This document shows positions 20,395 to 29,792 of a stretch of 64,000 bases of DNA, one piece after another; the first letter of the stretch is position 1; every line of letters starts with the position of its first letter. A program made the position numbers and the translations under genes. This stretch comes from Pseudo-nitzschia pungens (taxonomy: Eukaryota; Bacillariophyta; Bacillariophyceae; Bacillariales; Bacillariaceae): assembly GCA_037355855.1 (NCBI GenBank), contig CM074759.1, positions 8,060,001 through 8,124,000 of the forward strand, read 5' to 3'. A model generated the notes under the pieces. That model was not told where the DNA came from. It searched no databases and worked only from the letters and a program-made list of their open reading frames with translations.

Positions 20395-20700
20395 GAAGTC
20401 GTCCTTGAAATCGTCGTCGCTCTTCGTTTCGATCGTCCTTGTCTGCGTCGTCCTTGAAGTCGTCGTTGCTTCTCGCTTCGATCGTCTTCGTCCTCCCTGA
20501 AGTCGTCATTGCTCTTCGCTCCAAATTGCCTTCCTCTGCGTCGTCCTCCCTGAAATCGTCGTCCTCTCTGAAATTGTCGTTGCTCTTTGCTTCGATTGGC
20601 TTCGTCGTCCTCTCTGAAATCGTTGTTGCTCTTCGCTTCGATCGTCGTCGTCGTCCTTGAAATCGTCGTTGCTCTTTGCTCCGATCGTCTTCGTCCTCAT
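20395..20700. repeat. CGTCGTC/GAAATCGTCGTTGCT minisatellite
   Basis: Degenerate tandem words of CTTCGTCGTCCTTGAAATCGTCG type alternating with TTGCTCTTCGCTTCGATCG. On the minus strand they read as Arg/Asp/Glu/Ser-rich peptides (RRFQGR, RSNDDFKDD). I take these as low-complexity by-products rather than a gene. Confidence 0.75.
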
Positions 20701-20964
20701 GCACACCACACAAATTTTGGTTCAAACGATTTTTAAATAATGGTCATCGTGATAATTTCATCCATACCGGTATCTGTACTGCCAGTAAAGGTCTCCTCAC
20801 ATCGCATCATATTTCATCAGTTGCAATCGCATCATTTTGTCAGTTGCGATCCCATCATATTTGTCTTGCGATCGCAATATGTGTCAGTTGCCCCGTCGCA
20901 TCATTTTTCGCATCATTTTTCACATCATTTTTCAGTTGCCCCGTCGAATTAAAGTTGATTCTTC

Positions 20965-21235
20965 CCTATCAGTAGCAAGCAGGCAACTCAATGCAGAATT
21001 AGAACAATTGAAATCCATTATCAATACCCCAGATCTTGATGTGCTTCACTCACCGTTGCATTATATTTCATTTGCCGTTGCATCCTATTTCATCAGCAGT
21101 TGCGGTCGCCTCCCTATCAGGAGCAAGCAGGCAAGTCAATGATGCACAGTTAGACGAATCAAAATCCATTATTAATACCTCCTCCAACCTTGATGTGGTT
21201 CACTTACCATTTCCATCTCATTATATTTCAGTTGC
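20965..21235. repeat. Two-copy direct repeat (~155 bp)
   Basis: The block starting 'CCCTATCAG(T/G)AGCAAGCAGGCAA' and running through 'AAATCCATTAT(C/T)AATACC' to 'TCATTATATTTCA' occurs near 20967-21075 and again near 21111-21225, with small indels. Confidence 0.7.
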
Positions 21236-21574
21236 CGTCTTTCTTGTTCCGTTCCGACCCAAAATTATGTGAAGTAAGATTTACGACACATGCATTTTCT
21301 GTCATGCATTTATTTGCTGAGAATTGATTTCTTCTACATGATACTAGCAGTACAGTTACTACTAGTAGTATGTACCGTACTGAAGTAATAGTAGAAACCA
21401 GTAGAAAGCTGATGATGGTGATATCGCGCGCCACCTAAACCACAGAGAGCCAGCCCCGCTGCGCCATAATTTTGGACTACCTCTTATGTACTACTACCTA
21501 CGCACTGCAGTAGTATGTAGCAGCAGTGTATAACTGTACTACTACTACAAGCAGCAAGAATAGTACAACCTCAG

Positions 21575-22830
21575 TGAATATACCATCAAATCAAATATCT
21601 GAATGAATCTGGCCATTCTTTGTGTGATTCCAGTGTGAATATTTCTCATCCTATGCATGGGCAAGACTATTCAAAAAGAAGTATTCAAAAATCACCAATA
21701 ATTTGGATGTCACCACTGAATAATTAGTAGTTGGCCCACTACTGCGGAATTTACTAGAAAATACTGTAAAATCACATATCTGAATGAATCTGGCCAATCT
21801 TTGTGTGATTCCAGTGTGAATATTTCTCATCTTATGCATGGGTAAGAGTATGCAAAAAGAAGTATTCAAAAATCACCAATAATTTGGATGTCACCACTGA
21901 ATAATTAATATTTGGTCAACTACTGCAGAATTCACTAGAAATAAGTAGCAAATCACATATCGGAATGAATCTGGCCAATAGTTGTGTGATTCCAGTGTGA
22001 ATATTCCTCATACTGTGCATGGGCAAGAGTATGCAAAAAGAAGTATTCAAAAATCACCAATAATTTGGGTGTCACCACTGAATAATTAATATTTGTTCCA
22101 CTACTGCGGAATTTACTAGAAAAAAGTACCAAATCACATATCTGAATGAATGCGGCCAATAGTTGTGTGATTCCAGTGTGAATATTTCTCATCCTGTGCA
22201 TGGGCAAGACTATTCAAAAAGAAGTATTCAAAAATCACCAATGGTATGGGTGTCACCACTGAATAATTAATATTTGGCCCACTACTGCGGAATTTGGTAG
22301 AAAAAAGTACCAAATCACATATCAGAATGAATCTGGCCAATAGTTGTGTGATTCCAGTGTGAATATTTCTCATCCTGTGCATGGGCAAGACTATTCAAAA
22401 AGAAGTATTCAAAAATCACCAATAATTTGGGTGTCACCACAGAATAATTAATATTTGGCCAACTACTGGAGAATTTACTAGAGAAAAGTACCAAATCACA
22501 TATCAGAATGAATCTGGCCAATATTTGTGTGATTCCAGTGTGAATATTTCTCATCCTATGCATGGGCAAGAGTATGCAAAAAGAAGTATTCAATAATCAC
22601 CAATAATTTGGATGTCACCACTGAATAATTAATATTTGGCCCAGTACCGCAGCATTTAGTAGAAACTGCTGTAAAATCAAATATGTGAATGAATCTAGTC
22701 AATATTTTGTGATTCCAGTGTGAATATTTCTCATCCTATGCATGGGCAAGAGTATGCAAAAAGAAGTATTCAAAAATCACCAATGGTATGGATGTCACCA
22801 TTGAATAACTGAATAGATCACCTGGTGACA
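21575..22830. repeat. 181-bp satellite array, nearly seven units
   Basis: The landmark 'TGAATGAATCTGGCC' recurs at about 180-182-bp spacing from 21601 to 22684 (seven times, the last degenerate). Units also share 'GTGTGATTCCAGTGTGAATATT', 'GCATGGGCAAGA' and 'AAGTATTCAAAAATCACCAA'. Units differ from each other by a few per cent. Minus-strand frames of 72-92 codons arise once per unit and are not genes. Confidence 0.92.
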
Positions 22831-22867
22831 AATGCTTCGCAGCAAAAATATTTCTATTGCATCGTGA

Positions 22868-22995
22868 TGTAGCAAAAGACATTCCCGTGATGGGACTCGA
22901 ACCAACAATACCAACTGCATACAATCCAGTAGTGCCACTATTACTGTCTACTACTGCTAAACAGGTGTTCTCTCCATCTTTTAATGCTACCACCA
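22868..22995 (-). mobile_element. tRNA-like (SINE-type) segment adjoining the satellite
   Basis: On the minus strand 'GGTTCGAGTCCCATCACGGGA' ends a segment with an upstream A-box-like GGTGGTAGCATTAAAAG. The T-arm has a mismatch and no proper acceptor stem forms, so it is not a functional tRNA. Its downstream part runs into the last satellite unit (shared 'GTATTCAAAAATCACCAATGG'), suggesting that the satellite monomer derives from the tail of this element. Confidence 0.4.
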
Positions 22996-23816
22996 TCTCG
23001 GGGAAGCCTCATCCTATAATATGTACCAACACTAAGTTACCGTACCTCCACCACTTCGCGCCAAAAGATTTGTACCAGTACCGTACGTACAGTTTATACG
23101 TACCGTTTACACCGTACTGGAAACCTACACATCCCCAGCCTGTACGTACTGTCGGTACCTACTAGGAACGGGTATGCACAGACCTGTCATTTTTTTTCTC
23201 AGCCTGTACACTTAGTACTGTAAAGTACGTACATTGCTGTCATTTTTTCCACTCAGCCTGTACACACAGTACCGTAAAGCACGTAATAAAGCACTGTAAT
23301 AAAGCACTAAAGCACTACGTCACAGTGGCAGATCGATTTTCCGCCCCACATCTCCCTCGTGGAGGATGTGTCATAATTTTCATTTTCATTTTCGTTTCAA
23401 TTCTTGCATCGGAATATTCTGGCCGGTCCAGTTTAACCTAGCCATCAGGCACCGGGACCATCTCTTTTGAAAAAGACACACATGCTGTGGGGAGCTTGAG
23501 AACGGCCGCTCTTGCTTTCTGCTCTGTTGTCTGATTCATATCACGGAGGTTGGGTGTGTTGAAGTCCTGGAACTACCTGGCTTACCCAGATATACGACGT
23601 ACTGATATTGAAAACAACGAAGACGAAAATCACAACCGATTGGTGCGGAGACGGACGACGACGACGAAGGTACGATCGCTCCAGAGATGGCCGACGGGGG
23701 TACAATCGCTCCAGAGAGGGACGATGGGGGTACGATCGCTTCGGACGGGGACGACGCGGGTACTAACAGTTTGTCGTTGTTGTTTTTTGAATTTCGTCTT
23801 TCCAGAGAAAAACGAC

Positions 23817-23945
23817 AGGGACGACGAGGGTACTACGATCGCTTCGGACGGGGACGACGAGGGTACGATCGCTACGATCGCTTCGGACGGGGACGACGAG
23901 GGTACGATCGCTACGATCGCTTCGGACGGGGACCACGAGGGTACC
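23817..23945. repeat. 38-bp GGGACGACGAGGGTACGATCG tandem repeat
   Basis: Three to four near-identical units of GGGACGACGAGGGTACGATC plus GCTACGATCGCTTCGGAC. Related diverged units precede them (23655-23765). Both strands are open because the unit lacks stops. Confidence 0.85.
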
Positions 23946-24125
23946 TACGATTTTCGGTTGTTGCGAAAAGGAGCGACGGATCGAAATAATCCCTACCAGT
24001 GAGACGAACGAGACGAACGACGGAGACGGAGGGGAACGACCGATACGATTGCTGAAAAGGGGAACGACCGATACGATCGCTGACAAGGAAAGACGACCAC
24101 GGCAAGAGTTCTTTAAAAATATTCT

Positions 24126-26446
24126 CGTGTATTATCCCCCCTGTATTATCGACGCGTTTGTTGCTGCTTGCCGTCCCCCCCCCTGTATTTTCGACGCGTT
24201 GCTGCTGCTTGCTGTCCCCCCCTGCATTGTCGACGCGTTCATTGCTGCTTGCTGCGACGCGTTCGTTGCTGCTTGCTGTCCCCCCCCCTGTATTTTCGAC
24301 GCGTTCGTTGCTGCTTGTATTTTCGACGCGTTCGTTGCTGCTTGCAGTCCCCCCTGTATTTTCGACGCGTTCGTTGCTGCTTGCAGTCCCCCCTGTATTT
24401 TCGACGCGTTCGTTGCTGCTTGCTGTCCCCCCTGTATTATCGACGCGTTGCTGCTTGCTGCTTGCTGTCCCCCCCCCTGTAATATCAACGCGTTGGTTGC
24501 TAATTGCTGTCCCCCCCTGTATTATCGACGCGTTGCTGCTTGCTGCTGCTTGCTGTCCCCCCCCTGTATTAGTATCGACGCGTTGCTGTTTGCTGTTTGC
24601 TGTTTGCTGTCCCCCCTGCTGTATTATCGAAGCGCTGCTGCTGCTTGCTGTCCCCCCCCCTGTATTATCGACGCGTTTGTATTATCGACGCGTTGCTGCT
24701 GCTTGCTGTCCCCCCCCCTGTATTTTCGACGCGTTCGTTGCTGCTTGCTGTCCCCCCCCCTGTATTTTCGACGCGTTCATTGCTGCTTGCTGACTGCTGT
24801 CCCCCCCCCTGTATTGTCGACGCGTTCGTTGCTGCTTGCTGTCCCCCCCCCTGTATTTTCGACGCGTTCGTTGCTGCTTGTATTTTCGACGCGTTCGTTG
24901 CTGCTTGCAGTCCCCCCTGTATTTTCGACGCGTTCGTTGCTGCTTGCAGTCCCCCCTGTATTGTCGACGTTGGTTGCTGCTTGCTGCTTGCTGCCCCCCC
25001 CCCTGTAATATCAACGCGTTGGTTGCTGCTTGCTGTCCCCCCTGTATTATCGACGCGTTGCTGCTTGCTGCTTGCTGTCCCCCCCCCTGTAATATCAACG
25101 CGTTGGTTGCTAATTGCTGTCCCCCCCTGTATTATCGACGCGTTGCTGCTTGCTGCTGCTTGCTGTCCCCCCCCTGTATTATCGACGCGTTGCTGTTTGC
25201 TGTTTGCTGTTTGCTGTCCCCCCTGCTGTATTATCGAAGCGCTGCTGCTGCTTGCTGTCCCCCCCCCTGTATTATCGACGCGTTTGTATTATCGACGCGT
25301 TGCTGTTGCTTGCTGTCCCCCCTGTATTATCGACGCGTTGGTTGCTGCTTGCTGTCCCCCCCCCTGTATTTTCGACGCGTTCGTTGCTGCTTGCTGTCCC
25401 CCCTGTATTTGCGACGCGTTGCTGCTGCTTGCTGTCCCCCCCCCTGTATTTTCGACGCGTTCATTGCTGCTTGCTGTCCCCCCCCCTGTATTTTCGACGC
25501 GTTCATTGCTGCTTGCTGACTGCTGTCCCCCCCCCTGTATTGTCGACGCGTTCGTTGCTGCTTGCTGTCCCCCCCCCCCTGTAATATCAACGCGTTGGTT
25601 GCTGCTTGCTGTCCCCCCTGTATTATCGACGCGTTGCTGCTTGCTGTCCCCCCCCGTATTATCAACGCGTTCGTTGCTGCTTGCTAATTGCTGTCCCCCC
25701 CTGTATTATCGACGCGTTGCTGCTTGCTGTCCCCCCCTGTATTATCGACGCGTTGCTGTTTGCTGTTTGCTGTCCCCCCTGTATTATCGACGCGTTTGTA
25801 TTTTCGACGCGTTCATTGCTGCTTGCTGTCCCCCCCCCTGTATTTTCGACGCGTTCATTGCTGCTTGCTGACTGCTGTCCCCCCCCCTGTATTGTCGACG
25901 CGTTCGTTGCTGCTTGCTGTCCCCCCCCCCTGTAATATCAACGCGTTGGTTGCTGCTTGCTGTCCCCCCTGTATTATCGACGCGTTGCTGCTTGCTGTCC
26001 CCCCCCGTATTATCAACGCGTTCGTTGCTGCTTGCTAATTGCTGTCCCCCCCTGTATTATCGACGCGTTGCTGCTTGCTGTCCCCCCCTGTATTATCGAC
26101 GCGTTGCTGTTTGCTGTTTGCTGTCCCCCCTGTATTATCGACGCGTTTGTATTATCGACGCGTTGCTGCTGCTTGCTGTCCCCCCCCCCCTGTATTATCG
26201 ACGCGTTTGTATTATCGACCCATTGCTGCTGCTTGCTGTCCCCCCCCCCTGTATTATCGACGCGTTGCTGTTTGTATTATCGACGCGTTGCTGCTTCTTG
26301 CTGTCCCCCCTGTATTATCGACGCCTTGCTGCTGCTTGCTGCTGCTTGTTGTCCCCCCCTGTATTATCGACGCGTTTGTATTATCGACGCGTTGCTGTTG
26401 CTTGCTGTCCCCCCTGTATTATCGACGCGTTGGTTGCTGCATGCTG
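24126..26446. repeat. C-run minisatellite array, about 2.3 kb
   Basis: Tandem ~30-45-bp units of the form CCCCCC(C)n-TGTATTATCGACGCGTT-GCTGCTTGCTGT. The C-run is usually 6-10 bases; the middle is ATTATCGACGCG, TTTTCGACGCG, TTGTCGACGCG or AATATCAACGCG; the tail is GCTGCTTGCTGT or GTTCGTTGCTGCTTGC. Larger blocks are repeated at about 0.6 kb (for example the 'CGAAGCGCTGC' variant near 24628 and 25235) and 0.35 kb (25578 and 25931), giving higher-order structure. All plus frames and one minus frame are long-open because few units contain stops. Confidence 0.97.
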
Positions 26447-26751
26447 TCACTTTTGTGTGATTGATGATTGAAGTACATCTGATTAAAAATTATTTGTTAT
26501 GTTGAGTCAAATGTGTCAAATGTGTAAAATGGAATGAAAGGGTGACGAGGGACTGAATATCAGGGTCTAGATCAGAACATTTTCCTGAAAACGATGCGGG
26601 GATCGAGAAAAAGGAGAAATAAGGTTGAGAATAATGGAAAAAAGGTTGTGAAATAAAAAATGGGGGTCGCATTTTTCTGAGACAAGTGGCGATTGGGTCG
26701 CGATCCGGTCGCGATTGGTCGCGATGGGTCGCGAACCAGTTTTCGGACGTA

Positions 26752-27120
26752 GCAAGATACTGTAACAGGGTGCTGTGGGTTCTATATCAACTACGAAGTA
26801 CTAGTGTGCTTGTGTAGGATTTGTACCAGTACCGGGTAACCTTACCTATCTGTAGCACCCGTAGCATACTGTAGCATAGTGCTACAGGGTTAAGGATGTG
26901 CTGTTGCAACGGGCTACACGCTACAGTACTAATGCTGCTACCGCGGGGTACGGTCAGTACATATCACCCATGTTCCTAGTCGACAATACAACAACAGGAC
27001 AAGGAAGGGAACCAGAGGATTACAAAAACTTGCTAAAGCTCACAAAAGCATCATACACGCAAACATCGCGTTCGAAACCAACAAAAAACCCTTCCAACAG
27101 ATAACACCCGAGTTTCCAGC
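26752..27120. other. Intergenic and putative cyanase promoter region
   Basis: CTACTACGAAG/GTAGCA-type words up to ~26950, then unique sequence leading to the cyanase start. No TATA box is evident to me. Confidence 0.4.
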
Positions 27121-27714
27121 ATGTTTGGTGTTCTCCGCCGCGCACGAAGGCTTACCTCATCCTCATCCTTCGCCCTGAGCTTTGGTGCTGTTGTTCGATC
27201 CTATTCGAGCGTCAATGCCACTGCCATTGCAGAGCGCGTGGAGCGTGCGCTGACAGCAAAGGCGAAGTCTGGTCTGTCGTACGACCAGCTCGCAGCGAGC
27301 CTCGGGGTTACCAACACCTACGTCGCTCAGCTGCTGATGGGACAGGCTAAACTGACACCCCACACAAGCGAAAAGCTTCGCGATGCTCTTCCCGATCTTT
27401 GCGAAAAAGATTTGGAGGCCATGCAAAACGAGTTCCCAATGCGAACCTTTAGCGACGAAATACTGAAGGAACCCAATGTCTATCGGACCTACGAGGCAAT
27501 CATGCACTACGGAGAGTCCATTAAGGCTATCATCAACGAACAGTGTGGGGACGGGATCATGTCGGCAATTGATTTCTACTGTGATGTGGGGACCATCAAG
27601 GGACACCTGGGAGAGACACGGGTTGTGATTACCTTCAACGGGAAATTCTTGCCCTTTGCGGAACAACTTTTGGAGCACAACGGGGCCGAGAGCCCGCGCA
27701 TGGAAAACGACTAG
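27121..27714 (+). CDS. cynS: Cyanate hydratase (cyanase), probably mitochondrial
   Basis: Converts cyanate and bicarbonate to ammonia and carbon dioxide. 197 aa; bacterial cyanase is about 156 aa, and the extra ~40 N-terminal residues (MFGVLRRARRLTSSSSFA...) are basic and Ser-rich like a mitochondrial presequence. Residues ~35-100 form the helical N-terminal domain ('LSYDQLAASLGVTNTYVAQLLMGQ'). The C-terminal domain holds the catalytic set Arg122, Glu125 (VYRTYEAI) and Ser148 (GIMSAIDF), with the same spacing (3 and 23) as Arg96/Glu99/Ser122 of the E. coli enzyme. The gene is intronless and complete. In algae the enzyme is thought to recycle nitrogen and detoxify cyanate from carbamoyl phosphate; the location is inferred from the leader. 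Confidence 0.95.
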   Translation: MFGVLRRARRLTSSSSFALSFGAVVRSYSSVNATAIAERVERALTAKAKSGLSYDQLAASLGVTNTYVAQLLMGQAKLTPHTSEKLRDALPDLCEKDLEAMQNEFPMRTFSDEILKEPNVYRTYEAIMHYGESIKAIINEQCGDGIMSAIDFYCDVGTIKGHLGETRVVITFNGKFLPFAEQLLEHNGAESPRMEND

Positions 27715-29792
27715 TGAAGGAAATCAAGCTCCTACATGAAGAAGCATAATTGTACACCGGATCGATTCAGTTTTGAAGGAACGAACGAGAGAGAGAGCAA
27801 CGGTGAACGCTTTACTACAACCAACGCTTACGACATCGGACAATCAATGATGCATTCTGCTATGCAGTATGATAACCGTTCTGATGTATACCATTCTATT
27901 GCCAGCCGTCCTTTTTTTGTTTGCGATTACTACATGCCCTCATCTGTTCGTTTGGTGTGCAATTCCAATTGCATACATGCATAACAAAGTATAATTTGTC
28001 ATGTACCATCCACACGACTTCCGTTTGCAACGAGCACAATTTTCCGTCCTACTGTAGTGATCATAGAACCTCGTCCTAATCTCTTTCTTAGTTGTGATCT
28101 GTCATCGTAACCCAGGACACGGAGACATTTCAGTTATGAACAGAAAAGTCCATTGCGTGAGCCGAAGGAAGTATTCTTCATTCTCTGATACCGAAACACT
28201 CCCCCCTTTGTCCAGAAGGGTCATACTATTAGAACTCATACTAATACGAGTGATAAGGTTAAAATGAGTGACTATTTACTACGTATTTGCAAGTCTTTCA
28301 CTAGTATCTTCTTGAAACTGACAAGTTGGATGTGGCTATTATTACGACATCATAAAAACATGAATTTTGATGTCTCACATGGTGTCATGTTGTACGAGTG
28401 ACTTACTTGTACTTCGTAAGCGGTAACCTTGCTGTAAGGTTACCTTGTAAGTTACCGTAATTACCGGTAGGTCCTTTTTTTGACGAACGTTGCGAGGTAA
28501 TCTTGATGCTTACTCGTACCTGCTACACGTAAATCTTACTATGATGATGTTCCACAACACGAAAATTTAAAATACCCACGGTGGCACGTAAGATACCGTA
28601 CTGGTAATTTACTCGTCATACTGTTGTCCGTGTACTCATCGGAGTCAGTCGAGTCAGTCATTCCTAACAAACACTCAGAAACAGTCTTTTTCCTCATCTT
28701 TTTGTTCTTCATACGCACTGGAATTTATGTAAGCTTACTGCAGTACGTTACCTGGTACAGTACGTGAGAGAAAACGATGGTAAGGTTAACCTTACCGTAT
28801 TTCATCAAGTTTCTATTCATCCTTCGCGGAAAATAATGTATCAGCACGTAAAATACGGTAGGAACTATTCACCGTAAGGTTACTCGTACAAGTACTCGTA
28901 CCGGTAAGGTTACTCTCATTGGGAGCGGTCCGAAATAGAAGAACGCTCGATTCGCGTTTTCAGTTCAGTAGCATGGACGTTAAAACTACGAAGTCATTAC
29001 TTACGACACTTCGTAAACGTACTTGAACTAAAAGTATAAAGTATTATTATCACGAAGTACCGTAAGTAATACGTAGTACCTCGTTCCAGGTACTTCGTAA
29101 AATATTATTATTATTTTTCTTTTTTGATTGATAGATTCAAATGATAGAAGTGGAACAAATTACGCCGATTTTCATTCCACATTTTTATTTTGTTGTCTCA
29201 GATAGATCGTAGAGATAACTTAAAATGATAAAATTATGTAGTTTTGATAAATAAAATATACAATCGTCAAATTTTTGGAAAAAAATAGCGATAGAGTACT
29301 ATCTCAAATGCTGCTAATCATGCTAATGCAATTCTAAAATTGTTTTTAGTTCGTATTGATAAAATCTGCGGATGAAAAAGTGAAGATGATGCCTGCATTC
29401 ACAATTGCTTCTTGAAAAATACACATGTTTGGGGGCTATGTAATGATTGCTTCCGATGACTTTTCCATCATCGATACCGATAAACTCTCGAGATAAAAAT
29501 GGCAAATTCCTCACAAAAATAATTATCGCTTTACAATAAATCTCTCTCAATCGTTCCGCCTGGTCAAATTAGAAAAACAATCACAGTGATTCATAGAAGG
29601 ATTGGAACACTACAATCCTTTCTGATCTGGGATCTTTACCAAGCATAAAATGCTTGATCAGCACGTTTACAAATTGCCGTTGAACCAAATCACAGAAACT
29701 AATCACCGAATATCAATCTCAGGCTACCTTGGACAAATCCATTGACGGAAGTAACTCTCATCTTGTGTTGTGGGAATCTTCGAGAAACAAAC
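27715..29792. other. Intergenic, no gene seen
   Basis: Contains the cyanase 3' flank, then 28.2-29.1 kb dense in GTAAGGTTACC, TACGAAGT and CGTACTGGTA words, then an AT-rich stretch before the secreted protein gene. No ORF has a recognisable protein. Confidence 0.5.

Larger units (their letters stand above)
19908..26749. mobile_element. 6.84-kb TIR element flanked by TA, filled with satellites
   Basis: The ends are a perfect 24-bp inverted repeat (19908-19931 and 26726-26749) beginning CGTCCGAAAACTGGTTCGCG, each flanked by TA on the outside. Both ends carry extra TCGCGA-containing words: a cluster at about 26688-26735 on the right, and scattered copies at 19950-20035 and 20245-20255 on the left. 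Such subterminal repeats often bind transposases. No transposase ORF is visible. The interior is repeats: a CGTCGTC minisatellite, a 181-bp satellite, a tRNA-like segment, a 38-bp GGGACGACGAGGG repeat and a 2.3-kb C-run array. The TA duplication would suit a Tc1/mariner-like mechanism. Two bases is weak support, so the two ends could be partners by chance of family membership. Confidence 0.6.

Noticed and set aside
20357..20725. Minus-strand 122-aa Arg/Asp/Glu-rich ORF
   Set aside because: Made entirely of a CGTCGTC-type minisatellite; overlapping frames on both strands are open too.
21575..22830. CRISPR-like regular array
   Set aside because: The whole 181-bp unit is conserved; there are no short repeats with unique spacers. 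It is a satellite in a eukaryotic genome.
22868..22960. Functional minus-strand tRNA at the GGTTCGAGTCC motif
   Set aside because: The T-arm has a mismatch and no 7-bp acceptor stem can be formed; kept only as a SINE-like remnant.
24049..26471. Long overlapping ORFs (up to 424 codons) on both strands
   Set aside because: They all lie in the C-run minisatellite and translate the same unit in different frames (CIFDAFVAACCPP, QQAATNASKIQGG); openness follows from repeat units without stops.
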